This document shows, piece by piece, positions 37,453-46,840 of a DNA stretch of 64,000 nt. Location: the NCBI GenBank assembly GCA_947491945.1, contig CANLLN010000012.1:59409-123408 (forward strand), read 5' to 3'. Within the stretch, counting starts at the first letter, position 1, and each line of letters starts with the position of its first letter. Position numbers and translations under genes: made by a program. Under the pieces are notes generated by a model, which worked only from the letters and a program-made list of their open reading frames with translations, was not told the origin of the DNA and searched no databases. Source of the DNA: an uncultured Carboxylicivirga sp. GTDB lineage: Bacteria; Bacteroidota; Bacteroidia; Bacteroidales; Marinilabiliaceae.

Positions 37453-37572
37453 ATGATGACTCGAAATTTGGTTACGGTAAAAAAGCGATTGCAAAGCATT
37501 GAAATACCTGTTCGCTTTCTGGTGTTGCAGGTAGTTATTTTGTCAGTGCTGTTAGTGTTAATTGTTTTTTGA
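37453..37572 (+). CDS. Candidate small membrane protein (39 aa)
   Basis: The ORF begins ATG ATG ACT CGA and encodes MMTRNLVTVKKRLQSIEIP followed by a strongly hydrophobic C-terminal segment of about 19 residues ending in VLIVF, then TGA. A basic N-terminus followed by one membrane span is the normal form of a small inner-membrane protein. An AAGGTG sequence lies five bases upstream of the ATG. A strong hairpin terminator with a T tract follows only six bases downstream in the same direction, which implies a rightward transcript here. No family is recognised. The opposite-strand reading of this region looks like a shadow. Confidence 0.4.
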   Translation: MMTRNLVTVKKRLQSIEIPVRFLVLQVVILSVLLVLIVF

Positions 37573-37577
37573 AAATG

Positions 37578-37622
37578 GCAAAGCGGAATAGTCTGAGTCA
37601 CTATTCCGCTTTGCTGTTTTTT
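37578..37622 (+). terminator. Strong terminator, rightward
   Basis: A perfect 14-base stem, GCAAAGCGGAATAG with CTATTCCGCTTTGC and a nine-base loop, is followed by TGTTTTTT on the + strand. The T tract is poor in the leftward direction, so it mainly serves the small rightward ORF although it also abuts the mannosidase stop. Confidence 0.85.
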
Positions 37623-39873
37623 ATTGTGCCGATTGCGGAAAGGCTTCGGGTGTGTTCCAAAGTTTTTTATTGGGGTATTTATCCATCACAAATTTCAGAT
37701 TACCGCCATTCATAATTTCCCGATGATGGATGTAACTGCGTTGCAATGTTTGTCCGTTCAGCTGTACTTCTTTAATGTATTTGTTTTCCTTCGAGGCATT
37801 GCTGCATTCAATGGTAAATTGCTTGCCTTTGGGAAGTTCTATGCTCGCCTTGTGCCACAGTGGAGTGCCGATTACATAAATGCCGTCAGCCGGGTTAACA
37901 GGATAAAATCCTAAGGAGCTGAAGATGTACCACGATGACATCTGTCCGCAGTCTTCGTTGCCGCAATGCCCATTGGGGATGGGTGCATATTGGGTCTCCA
38001 TAATCTCACGCACTCGTTCCTGACTCTTCCATGGTTTACCCAAATAGTTATATAAATAGGCCACATGATGGCTCGGCTCGTTACCATGGGCATACTGGCC
38101 AATCATACCGGTACTGAAAATGGGTAACTCATCATCATCGCTGGGATGATAGGTAAACATGCTGTCCAGCTTTTCCTCAAATCGCTCTGCCCCGCCGGTT
38201 TTATCAATAAGGCCTTGCAGGTTGTGGGGAACAAACCAGAAATAGTGCCAGGCATTACTTTCGCAAAAATGATCGGTATAATCTTTCGCCACAAAGTCAG
38301 CAACAAAGGTGCCGTTGGCCTGACGAGGACGTAGAAACGAGGAGGTATTGTCGTAATGATTCTGCCAGTTGTCAGCGCGTTGCATAAAATAGGCGTATTC
38401 TTCGTCTTTGTTCAGTGCCTTTGCCAGTTGGGCAATGCACCAATCGTCGTAGGCATATTCCAGGGTTTTCGATACCGACCAGTTTTCGTGATCGTAAGAT
38501 ACGGGCACATAGCCCAGTTCGCGGTATTCCTTAATGCCATGCGCATCATCCATGGCGTTAGAGCGACAGGCGGCATATAGCAGTTCGCTGTCAAAATCAT
38601 TGAGTAAGCCTTTAAAGTATGCATCCACAATAACGGGAATTGCGTGGTAGCCAATCATCATATTGGTTTCGTTACCCTGCATGGACCATACGGGTGTAAG
38701 GCCGGTTTGCTCATAATGGCTCAGCATGCTGCTTACAAAATCCCTTACACGGTTGGTATGCATGATAGTGTAAAGGGGATGTGCTGCTCTAAAAGTATCC
38801 CATAGCGAGAAGGTGTCGTATTTGTCGTATCCTTCTGCCTGGTGGTATTTTCCATCCGCCCCCTTATAATCACCATTGGTGTCGCTCAGCAGGGTGGGTG
38901 CCAGCATCGACTGATAAAGAGTTGTGTAAAAAGTTTTCTTCCACTCTTCGTTGTCTGATTCAACTTTTATTTTACTCAGTTCGTTTTCCCAGGTAGTTGA
39001 AGTTGCCTGGCGATACTGGTCAAAGTCGTTATGGGGTGCCTCTCGTTGCAGGCTGAGCAGGGAGCCTTCCATGCTTGCTGTGGATAAGCCTACCTTCACA
39101 AGCACCTGTTCGTCCTTATGGGTAGGAAACACAACTTTCACCTTGGTGTTTTTACCACTCACAGCATCTTTTTGCTGCTCTTTATCATTTGCAAAAAGAG
39201 TAGCCGTTTCAAAGGGTTTGGAGAAATGCACGGTGAAGAAGACACGCTGGTCGGCTGCCCATCCGCTTGAAAAGCGGTATCCTTCTATAGTGGTGTTATT
39301 CACTATTTTAAGATGCGTATCGGTAGGTGCATCCCAGTTTAAGGCATAACCCAGATCAATGATAAAACCCGACTGTTCGTCCTGCGGAAAGGTATAGCGG
39401 TGAATGCCGGTGCGCTGTGTAGCGGTTAGTTCCGTGTTAATGCCATAATCCTGCAAATAGACTTGATAATAGCCGGGTTCGGCTTGTTCATTATCATGCG
39501 AAAAAGTACTATATGGGCGGTTGCCATTTTCAGGAATGGTCTTCGTGGCTCGCGAGTTGATAGGACTGATCAGAATATCATATAAATCGCCGGCTCCGGT
39601 GCCCGTAAGGTGAAGGTGACTAAAACCGGTAATGATGGTGTCGGGATAGAAATAACCGGCTATACGATCCCATCCGGGCACACCAATGTCAGGACTTAAC
39701 TGAACCATACCAAATGGCATGGTTGCCCCGGGGTAGGTATTTCCTGGTCCGTCGGTACCCATAAATGGATTTACATAGGAGGTTAATCGTTCGTTGTCTT
39801 CCTTTTCGGGACTCACACAGCCCAATAATGTTAAAAATATTAGGCTAATCAAAACCGTTGCTAGATGTTTCAT
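37621..39873 (-). CDS. GH92 family alpha-mannosidase, lipoprotein
   Basis: A 750-residue glycoside hydrolase exported as a lipoprotein (lipobox LTLLGC). The N-terminal GH92 segment VNPFMGTDGPGNTYPGATMPFG and the later CGNEDCGQMSSWYIFSSLGFYPV are family signatures; the latter region contains the catalytic acid/base site. GH92 enzymes are calcium-dependent exo-mannosidases, often alpha-1,2 specific, that trim N-glycans and mannans. I use the ATG at 39873; a TTG seven codons earlier is possible. No SusCD pair is adjacent, so it is not in an obvious polysaccharide utilisation locus. Confidence 0.93.
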   Translation of the reverse strand: MKHLATVLISLIFLTLLGCVSPEKEDNERLTSYVNPFMGTDGPGNTYPGATMPFGMVQLSPDIGVPGWDRIAGYFYPDTIITGFSHLHLTGTGAGDLYDILISPINSRATKTIPENGNRPYSTFSHDNEQAEPGYYQVYLQDYGINTELTATQRTGIHRYTFPQDEQSGFIIDLGYALNWDAPTDTHLKIVNNTTIEGYRFSSGWAADQRVFFTVHFSKPFETATLFANDKEQQKDAVSGKNTKVKVVFPTHKDEQVLVKVGLSTASMEGSLLSLQREAPHNDFDQYRQATSTTWENELSKIKVESDNEEWKKTFYTTLYQSMLAPTLLSDTNGDYKGADGKYHQAEGYDKYDTFSLWDTFRAAHPLYTIMHTNRVRDFVSSMLSHYEQTGLTPVWSMQGNETNMMIGYHAIPVIVDAYFKGLLNDFDSELLYAACRSNAMDDAHGIKEYRELGYVPVSYDHENWSVSKTLEYAYDDWCIAQLAKALNKDEEYAYFMQRADNWQNHYDNTSSFLRPRQANGTFVADFVAKDYTDHFCESNAWHYFWFVPHNLQGLIDKTGGAERFEEKLDSMFTYHPSDDDELPIFSTGMIGQYAHGNEPSHHVAYLYNYLGKPWKSQERVREIMETQYAPIPNGHCGNEDCGQMSSWYIFSSLGFYPVNPADGIYVIGTPLWHKASIELPKGKQFTIECSNASKENKYIKEVQLNGQTLQRSYIHHREIMNGGNLKFVMDKYPNKKLWNTPEAFPQSAQ

Positions 39874-40349
39874 CTGTTCAAATTTATTTTTCAATGGTCA
39901 GATGGAACTCCCAATTAAATATGATCATCTGTAGGTGTGGTATTTTAGATCATCAAATTTGCATGGTCGTTTCATATTCTTTGTTATTTCCGCCAGTTTT
40001 TAAACAGTTGTCAATAAGATCGAACTGTCAATTCCTATTAATATTTCACTTTAGTACGATGATATTTTTGCTATCATATTCAGTTTCGAGCTTAAAATTG
40101 ATTTAACTGTTAAAACAAAGTAACAAATAGATGTGCAATATACAGGTAGTCAGAGGTTCAAAATAGTGGGGTAAAGGAGTAGAAATGCATGTTTTACTAT
40201 TTCAATGAAGGCCGTGAATTTAGATATATTCTAAATGCTGTTTTAATGTTAAAAAAACACTAAAACAATATTAATTAAGGCTTAAGACCTAAAAAAAAAA
40301 TTACATCTTTGGGCTCAAATTGCAGATGTATAAACAACATTCTAATTGG
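39874..40349. other. Long intergenic region between divergent genes
   Basis: About 480 AT-rich bases separate the leftward mannosidase from the rightward Na/Pi gene. A near-consensus -7 box, CATCTTTG, lies at 40304-40311. I see no ORF or repeat of note. Confidence 0.5.
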
Positions 40350-40366
40350 AAAGGCATAAGGCCTTT
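40350..40366 (+). promoter_or_regulatory. Small hairpin in the 5' leader of the Na/Pi gene
   Basis: AAAGGC and GCCTTT form a six-base stem with loop ATAAG, 14 bases before the ATG. It is short and may be chance. Confidence 0.25.
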
Positions 40367-40380
40367 ACAGACATTTTATT

Positions 40381-42075
40381 ATGAATTATTCGTTTTTTGA
40401 CTTTCTAACCCTGATCGGATCTTTGGGGTTATTTCTCTTCGGTATGAAGATGATGAGTGAGGCGCTTCAAAAAGTGGCAGGTGACCGGATGCGTAAGATC
40501 TTATCCGCCATGACATCGAATCGCTTCTTTGGGGTTTTAACCGGCTTTTTGGTAACTACCATTATTCAGTCTTCATCGGCTACCACGGTGATGGTTGTGA
40601 GTTTTGTTAACGCCGGCCTAATGTCCTTGGTAGAATCCATTGGTGTAATAATGGGAGCCAATATTGGCACTACTATTACGGGGTGGATGATTACCCTGTT
40701 GGGCTTTAAAGTGAAAATTAGTGCCTATGCTTTGCCAATGATTGGTTTGGGTTTGCCACTTATTTTTTCCAAAAATTCAACACGGCGCTCGTGGGGCGAA
40801 TTTTTAGTAGGTTTTGCCCTTCTGTTTTTGGGACTTGAGTATCTGAAAGGTTCAGTGCCGGATATAAAACAAAGCCCAGAGGTACTTAGTTTCCTTCAAA
40901 ATTACACCAACCTTGGCTTTGGCTCAACGGTTTTATTTCTGATTATCGGATCTATTTTAACGGTTGTTATTCAATCATCGAGTGCTACCATGGCGCTTAC
41001 TTTTGTGATGTGTAATCAGGGGTGGATACCTTTCCATCTGGCGGCAGCCATGGTGATGGGTGAGAATATTGGTACTACTATTACTGCTAATATTGCGGCT
41101 TCGGTAGGTAATGTATCGGCCAAACGTGCGGCCCGCGTTCATCTTATCTTTAACCTTTTGGGTGTTACCTGGATGTTGATGGTTTTCCCCTGGTTTGTAG
41201 ATGCCATTGTTCATTTTGTATCGAAGAGTAACGGCGTGTCGCCAACCGAGTCTGTATCGGCTATACCCACTGCCCTATCCATTTTTCACACCAGTTTTAA
41301 CGTGATGAATGTGCTTATTTTTGTGTGGTTTGTTAAGTTCTTCGAGAAGATTGTGATCCGCATGGTACCCTCCTCCGAACTGGAAGAAGAGGAGTTTCGT
41401 CTTAAATTTATCACTACCGGTATGTTATCTACTTCCGAGCTGTCGCTGATGCAGGCACGTAAAGAAGTACATTGGTTTGGTAAGCATAGCCAGAAGATGT
41501 TTGGTTTTATTCGTAAACTAATGGTTCAGGATAAGGACAGTAAATTCAGTAAGCAATTTGCGCGTATCGAAAAATACGAGGGTATTTGCGATAATATTGA
41601 GGTTGAGATTGCCAATTATCTGTCGCAGGTGAATCAGGGCAAATTAAGCGATGTAGGGCGTAAACGAGTGCGTTCGATGCTTAAGCTTGTGGATGATTTA
41701 GAGAGTATCGGTGATTGCAACTACAATCTTGCGAAAACCATCAACCGCATGCGTAATGCCAATATTAAATTTTCCGACGAGGTGCTTAAAAAGCTTGATT
41801 TGATGTTCGATTTGGTAGATGCTTCGCTGCAGGTAATGATTAGTAACCTGGATGATATTAATGAAGATATACACATGACCAAGGCGCGTCAACTGGAGGA
41901 CGAAATTAATAACTACCGCAATCAGTTAAAAGTCGAACATCTTGATAACCTTAAAAATGGTGTTTATACTTATGAAGCCGGTATTATTTTCAACGATTTA
42001 TTTTCGGAGTGCGAAAAGCTGGCCGATTATGTGATTAATGTAACAGAAGCTTTAGCTGAAGTGAATCCTCAGTAA
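40381..42075 (+). CDS. Na/Pi cotransporter family protein with PhoU-like C-terminus
   Basis: A 564-residue protein. The N-terminal half holds two inverted Na/Pi repeats, each with the QSSSAT motif (TTIIQSSSATTVMVV and VVIQSSSATMALT), across about nine membrane spans. The C-terminal part (about 345-564) is a soluble helical PhoU-like domain (LVDDLESIGDCNYNLAKTI, LFSECEKLADYVINV). This NptA/YjbB type moves phosphate with sodium, and direction (uptake or export) is not settled by sequence. It is a single-gene unit with a strong terminator. Confidence 0.92.
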   Translation: MNYSFFDFLTLIGSLGLFLFGMKMMSEALQKVAGDRMRKILSAMTSNRFFGVLTGFLVTTIIQSSSATTVMVVSFVNAGLMSLVESIGVIMGANIGTTITGWMITLLGFKVKISAYALPMIGLGLPLIFSKNSTRRSWGEFLVGFALLFLGLEYLKGSVPDIKQSPEVLSFLQNYTNLGFGSTVLFLIIGSILTVVIQSSSATMALTFVMCNQGWIPFHLAAAMVMGENIGTTITANIAASVGNVSAKRAARVHLIFNLLGVTWMLMVFPWFVDAIVHFVSKSNGVSPTESVSAIPTALSIFHTSFNVMNVLIFVWFVKFFEKIVIRMVPSSELEEEEFRLKFITTGMLSTSELSLMQARKEVHWFGKHSQKMFGFIRKLMVQDKDSKFSKQFARIEKYEGICDNIEVEIANYLSQVNQGKLSDVGRKRVRSMLKLVDDLESIGDCNYNLAKTINRMRNANIKFSDEVLKKLDLMFDLVDASLQVMISNLDDINEDIHMTKARQLEDEINNYRNQLKVEHLDNLKNGVYTYEAGIIFNDLFSECEKLADYVINVTEALAEVNPQ

Positions 42076-42093
42076 ACGTATTTTACAAGAGAT

Positions 42094-42121
42094 AAAAAAT
42101 CCCGCCATGGCGGGATTTTTT
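42094..42121. terminator. Bidirectional terminator after the Na/Pi gene
   Basis: AAAAAATCCCGCC ATGG CGGGATTTTTT forms a compact perfect hairpin with A and T tracts on both sides, between convergent genes. The stop of the methyltransferase gene lies inside its right flank. Confidence 0.9.
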
Positions 42122-42713
42122 ATTTTATGAGTTCTACAACGGTTATTGCGGCCTTCCCGGTGTGACCTTTCCCTTCCGATAGACTTGTTGTAATATCAGT
42201 GCATTGGGGAAGTTTATAGGATGCAAATTCATTTTCAAATTGTTGGGCCGAAAATAACCAATCTTTATTTTTAGGACCACCGCTACAATGCTGTAATTGG
42301 TGCTTATTAAACCCAACGATCAATAACTTGCCGTTGGTTTTTAGCAGGGATAGCAGGTGCTTATTTACCTTCGTAAGTTCATGAAAAGGCAGGTGCATAA
42401 ATACACAGGCAATATAGTCGAAACTCTTTGGAGGTGCCTGAAAGCTTAAAACATCAATGATTGTATACTGAATTGAGGTTTGGTTAATCTTAGCTAATTG
42501 TAAGGCTTTTGTTTTAGCTGTAACGCTAAAGTCAAGTGCCGTTACTTCCCAGCCTTTTGATGCCGCATAAACGGCATTTCTGCCTTCGCCTTCAGCCGGT
42601 AATAGTATTTTGCCGGGCTTATTATTATCGATAAAGGATTTAAACTGAGGGTTTGGCGCTATGCCATAGAAATAATCCTTATCACTATAGCGATCGTTCC
42701 AGATTTCTTTCAT
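42120..42713 (-). CDS. SAM-dependent methyltransferase (class I)
   Basis: A 197-residue Rossmann-fold methyltransferase. The start EIWNDRYSDKDYFYGIAPNP resembles the TehB/thiopurine-type group, the SAM-binding loop is ILLPAEGEGRNAVYAA and the acidic end of strand 2 is VTALDFS. TehB-like enzymes methylate tellurite, selenite or thiol compounds, but the true substrate here is unknown. It is alone on its strand. Two unpaired cysteines near the C-terminus (HCSGGP, QCTD) might bind a metal or substrate. Confidence 0.87.
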   Translation of the reverse strand: MKEIWNDRYSDKDYFYGIAPNPQFKSFIDNNKPGKILLPAEGEGRNAVYAASKGWEVTALDFSVTAKTKALQLAKINQTSIQYTIIDVLSFQAPPKSFDYIACVFMHLPFHELTKVNKHLLSLLKTNGKLLIVGFNKHQLQHCSGGPKNKDWLFSAQQFENEFASYKLPQCTDITTSLSEGKGHTGKAAITVVELIK

Positions 42714-43134
42714 TGGGGAATATCTTTGTTTTTAAACGCCGCTAAATAAGGAATGTTTACTATACGCAAAAAGGTCCGGCATAACCGAACCTTTTTTCAT
42801 CTGGATTTTATCTGATTTTAAGGGAAAGGGCTTAACTTTCTCGGACTAAATATAGATAAAATATTGGTTCGGAAAACTTTCTGTTTAAAAATTCACAGCT
42901 CTTAAATGGCTAATAATTAATTATTTGATTTTATATATAGGGTAATGTTTTAAGAATACCCCTAAAAAATAATATCTAAAAAAGTGTTAAAATGTATTTT
43001 TTATTGATGCACCCCTTAAAAAATGATGTTCATACTAATAAAGTAGTAAAATATATAAATGAGCCCCAAAGTTGAATTGGCAACCTATCTGCCGATGAGA
43101 GGCCTAATTTATAAGCAATCAAAATAATAATTAG
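42714..43134. other. Intergenic region with one hairpin
   Basis: About 420 AT-rich bases lie between recJ and the methyltransferase gene. A hairpin at 42768-42797 (AAAGGTCCGG / CCGAACCTTT, one mismatch) has T tracts in both directions and probably ends the recJ transcript. A TATCTTTG box on the + strand (42721-42728) precedes it. No ORF was found. Confidence 0.5.
42768..42797 (-). terminator. Terminator downstream of recJ
   Basis: The stem AAAAGGTCCGG / CCGAACCTTTT with loop CATAA has one mismatch. Both sides are T/A-rich. It lies about 340 bases past the recJ stop. Confidence 0.55.
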
Positions 43135-44856
43135 TTATTCAGAGTAGGGAAACTTAATGTCTTTCACCATTGTTTGAAGGCTGGTAATACCGTTATACAC
43201 GTTCTCTTCTACCGTATAGCATATATCAAAGGGATCGTTTGATTTAACTTTGTCGATAATGTGCCCCATAGAAAAGGCTATGCCCTGTTTAATGGCCGCA
43301 GAGTGTTCCTCTATGATTTCCAGCTTTAAATGATCACGATCTTTGCCAACGCATTTACTTGTTCCGTAGTCAAAAACGCGCTCCGATACAAATACCGGTT
43401 TCATATTACCGGGACCAAAAGGCTGAAACTGCTTGAGAATTCGGAAGAATTTGGGTGTAATATCCTTCAGGTGTAGCTTGGAATCGATTTCTATTTGCGG
43501 TATCAGTTGTTCAGGAAGGATATGGGCTTCTACAAATTTTTCGAAGCGCTCCTGAAAGGCCGGTATGTTTTCAATCTTAAGCGTAAGGCCGGCGGCATAC
43601 ATATGACCGCCAAAATTCTCGAGTAAGTCGTTACACGACTCGATGGCCTTGTAAAGATCAAAGCCTTCAACAGAGCGTGCGCTACCGGTAGCGAGTCCTT
43701 TCGATTCGGTTAATACGATGGTAGGTCGATAGAAGGATTCGGTAAGGCGCGAGGCCACAATACCAATCACCCCTTTGTGCCAATCTTTGTTGTATATAAC
43801 GGTGGATTTTTTATTGAGTAAATCCGGATTGTTGGCAATTAAATCATGCGCCTCTACAGTAATGCTACGATCCAGGTCTTTGCGTGTCTCGTTGCATTCA
43901 TCAATGTCCTTACTCATCAGGCCGGCGTTACCTGAGTCGCGGCTCACCAGCAGATCAACCGCATCGCTGCCGGCATCGATACGCCCTGCCGCATTGATGC
44001 GAGGACCTATTTTAAATACAATATCGCTGATGGTGATTTCACGTCCTTCCAGTCCCGCTATTTTAATGATGGAACGCAGTCCGATAACAGGGTTGGAATT
44101 TAACTTTTCGAGTCCGTAATAGGCCAGAATACGGTTTTCACCTGTGATGGGCACAATATCGGAGGCTATGCTGACGGCTACCAGGTCAATGAGGGCATAT
44201 AACTGCGATTCTTTATAGTCCTTATAGCGGCAGAAGCCCTGCATCAGCTTAAAACCTACTCCGCAACCCGACAGGTTCTTTTCAGGATAGTGACAATCCG
44301 ATCGTTTCGGATCAAGACAGGCCGCCGCTTTGGGTAGTATTTCGCCGGGTGTGTGGTGATCGCAGATGATAAAATCTATGCCTTTTGTACGGGCATAATC
44401 CATCTTTTCTACCGCCTTAATGCCACAATCAAGGGCAATTACCAGCGTAATATCATTATCAGCTGCGTAATCAATTCCTTTGTAGGAGATACCATAACCC
44501 TCCTCATAACGATTGGGGATGTAATAGTCAATGCGATTGTAGTGGAGGCTCAGAAAAGAATATACCAAAGCCACGCTGGTGGTGCCATCCACATCATAAT
44601 CACCATAAATCAATATGCGTTCCTCATTGTCGAAGGCCTTCACAATGCGAAGCACCGCCTCTTCCATGTCCTTCATCAGGAAGGGGTTGTGCAAATCGGT
44701 TAGTTTAGGTCGAAAAAACGCCTTTGCCTCATCGTAGTTGCTAACGCCTCTTTGAGCAAGAAGGTTTGCCAATACGTGATTTATGTTTAGTACCTCAGAC
44801 AGGTGATTAATTGTATTCTGATCACCCTCGGGTTTTATGCTCCACCGTTTTTCCAT
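43135..44856 (-). CDS. recJ: Single-stranded-DNA-specific exonuclease RecJ
   Basis: A 573-residue 5'-3' exonuclease of the DHH family used in recombination and mismatch repair. The sequence shows YGDYDVDGTTS (motif I), ALDCGIK, CDHHTPGE (the DHH motif), the DHHA1 domain with GGHMYAAGLT, and a C-terminal OB-like region (about 450-573) with PFGPGNMKPVF. The length is typical. It is a single-gene unit, about 125 bases from the lipB end on the same strand. Confidence 0.96.
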   Translation of the reverse strand: MEKRWSIKPEGDQNTINHLSEVLNINHVLANLLAQRGVSNYDEAKAFFRPKLTDLHNPFLMKDMEEAVLRIVKAFDNEERILIYGDYDVDGTTSVALVYSFLSLHYNRIDYYIPNRYEEGYGISYKGIDYAADNDITLVIALDCGIKAVEKMDYARTKGIDFIICDHHTPGEILPKAAACLDPKRSDCHYPEKNLSGCGVGFKLMQGFCRYKDYKESQLYALIDLVAVSIASDIVPITGENRILAYYGLEKLNSNPVIGLRSIIKIAGLEGREITISDIVFKIGPRINAAGRIDAGSDAVDLLVSRDSGNAGLMSKDIDECNETRKDLDRSITVEAHDLIANNPDLLNKKSTVIYNKDWHKGVIGIVASRLTESFYRPTIVLTESKGLATGSARSVEGFDLYKAIESCNDLLENFGGHMYAAGLTLKIENIPAFQERFEKFVEAHILPEQLIPQIEIDSKLHLKDITPKFFRILKQFQPFGPGNMKPVFVSERVFDYGTSKCVGKDRDHLKLEIIEEHSAAIKQGIAFSMGHIIDKVKSNDPFDICYTVEENVYNGITSLQTMVKDIKFPYSE

Positions 44857-44981
44857 CTCCCTTTTTTGCCCAATTAGAGCATAAATTTTTCGAAAAATTA
44901 TCTTAAATCAAAAGCCTAATGCATGATTGTTAATAAAAATTAATACAAATCTTTTAAATTAGTCGGCTATATTACTTACCC

Positions 44982-45689
44982 TCACTCCTTTAATTGTAGT
45001 TCAAAAATATCGCTTAAATTTTTTCGCAGTTCTGCTTTTATGTCTTCCATATTCAGTTTGTGGCCTAACTCTTTTTCCATTGAGGTAACACCTTTATCTA
45101 CAAAGCCGCATGGGTTAATATGATTGAAGTACGAAAGGTCGGTATTAACATTAAGGGCAAAACCGTGCATGGACACATAACGGCTGGCTTTCACACCAAT
45201 GGCGCATATTTTACGCGATTTACCAGGTCCTTTAGTATCGAGCCATACACCAGTGGCACCCTCCAGTCGTTCACTTTTTATGCCATAATTTTCCAGGGTA
45301 CGAATAATGGCTTCTTCCAGCTTAAATATATAGCTTCTTACTTGCAGGTTCAGGGCTTCCAAATCGAGTATGGGATACCCCACCAATTGCCCGGGTCCAT
45401 GATAAGTGATGTCGCCACCCCGGTTAATCTTATAGAAGGTAGCATCGATCTGCTTTAGAAACTGCTCATTAATCAGCAGGTTATTCTGTACACCACTCTT
45501 CCCCAGTGTATATACATGAGGGTGTTCAACAAACAGCAGGTGGTTGGTTATGGGCTTTGGGTCTTCGGGCGCATTGCGGTTATACAATTTCACATCTACC
45601 ACATTGGCAAACAGCTCCTCCTGGTAGTCCCAAACTTTCTTATAATCGCTGACGCCCAGATCCTGAAAGCGTGTATTATTGTTGTTCAT
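44982..45689 (-). CDS. lipB: Octanoyl-[acyl-carrier-protein]-protein N-octanoyltransferase
   Basis: A 235-residue transferase that moves octanoate from acyl carrier protein to lipoyl domains. The signature RGGDITYHGPGQLVGYPI contains the conserved RGG-x(n)-H-x-P-G-Q motif, and the catalytic Cys/Lys pair lies in KICAIGVKASRYVS and HINPCG. The first 14 bases overlap the lipA end, so the two are translated together. Lipoyl synthase LipA next door supplies the sulfur atoms. Confidence 0.95.
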   Translation of the reverse strand: MNNNNTRFQDLGVSDYKKVWDYQEELFANVVDVKLYNRNAPEDPKPITNHLLFVEHPHVYTLGKSGVQNNLLINEQFLKQIDATFYKINRGGDITYHGPGQLVGYPILDLEALNLQVRSYIFKLEEAIIRTLENYGIKSERLEGATGVWLDTKGPGKSRKICAIGVKASRYVSMHGFALNVNTDLSYFNHINPCGFVDKGVTSMEKELGHKLNMEDIKAELRKNLSDIFELQLKE

Positions 45690-46560
45690 GTTGTTTGTTT
45701 AAGGCATTAATGTGTTTCTCGGCATGATATGATGAACGTACCAAAGGGCCACTCTCAACGTATTTAAATCCTTTTTCGAGTCCTACGCGTTTGTATTTTT
45801 CAAACTGCTCGGGGGTAACATATTCCGATACTGGAAGATGGTTTTTTGTAGGTTGCAGGTATTGGCCAATGGTCATTACGGTTACACCAGCCGCCAGCAG
45901 ATCATCCATGGTTTCAAATACCTCTTCCTCCTTTTCACCCAGTCCCAACATAATGCCCGATTTGGCAACCATACCACCATCGGCAATGTATTTTAATACC
46001 TTCAGACTCAGGTCATACTTGGCTTTGGTGCGGATGAGGGGTGTCAGGCGTCGTACCGTCTCCAGGTTGTGCGAAATTACCTCGGGTTGTGCATCCATCA
46101 CTTGTTGTATCAAGGGATGTAAACCGTTAAAGTCAGGAATGAGCACCTCCATACTGGTGTTTGGGTTTAGCTCCTTGGTCTTGCGTATGGTGGCTGCCCA
46201 TATTCCGGCACCGCCATCTTCCAGGTCGTCACGATCAACCGAAGTGATCACGGCATGTTTTAGCTTCATTATTTGGATGGAACGGGCAATGCGGAGTGGT
46301 TCCTTAATATCCACGGCATCCGGTTTACCGGTTTTTACATTGCAAAATTTACAGGCACGGGTACATATATCGCCTAATATCATAAAGGTGGCTGTGCCTG
46401 CCGCCCAGCATTCTGCCGCATTCGGACATTTACCACTCGTACATATTGTGTGCAGTTTATGGTCGCGTATGGTATTGTGCATCCATTTGTAATCACCGGT
46501 ATTGGGAAGTTGTATCTTAAGCCAGTCGGGTTTAACGATCTTACTTTTAATTTTCACCAT
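45676..46560 (-). CDS. lipA: Lipoyl synthase
   Basis: A radical SAM enzyme of 294 residues that inserts two sulfurs into protein-bound octanoate. Two cluster sites are visible: the auxiliary one, CTSGKCPNAAEC, and the radical SAM one, CTRACKFCNV. The C-terminal RSSYHAEK serine motif is also present. It overlaps lipB by 14 bases. With lplA at 13.4 kb the cell has both lipoate routes. Confidence 0.97.
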   Translation of the reverse strand: MVKIKSKIVKPDWLKIQLPNTGDYKWMHNTIRDHKLHTICTSGKCPNAAECWAAGTATFMILGDICTRACKFCNVKTGKPDAVDIKEPLRIARSIQIMKLKHAVITSVDRDDLEDGGAGIWAATIRKTKELNPNTSMEVLIPDFNGLHPLIQQVMDAQPEVISHNLETVRRLTPLIRTKAKYDLSLKVLKYIADGGMVAKSGIMLGLGEKEEEVFETMDDLLAAGVTVMTIGQYLQPTKNHLPVSEYVTPEQFEKYKRVGLEKGFKYVESGPLVRSSYHAEKHINALNKQHEQQ

Positions 46561-46840
46561 TTCATTATCTGTTTAAGCCGAAATCAGCAAGCAATATTAC
46601 TTAAAAATAATGGTCTAAAAAATGAGCTTTATGGGTACCTATCATCATTAAACCATTCTGTTTATCAGCTTTTCGTAAAAAAACATCTGATGGGTAACAT
46701 TGTTCATGTTTGGCAAGGTGTCTTATCTGTTATACGACATGTTTCAAACCAGTGGATGCGTATGGCTAAGCCCTCTATTTTATTTATATTGCATCCTTTT
46801 TTAAAAGATAAGTTATTTATTCATTTATAATTATAGAGCG

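Noticed and set aside
42120..42713. Tellurite resistance protein TehB
   Set aside because: The methyltransferase fold is clear, but nothing specific to tellurite is visible and tehA is absent, so only the general class is called.
45791..46492. 233-codon open frame on the + strand opposite lipA
   Set aside because: It lies wholly inside lipA on the other strand, which has clear cluster motifs; the translation has no domain and looks like a shadow.
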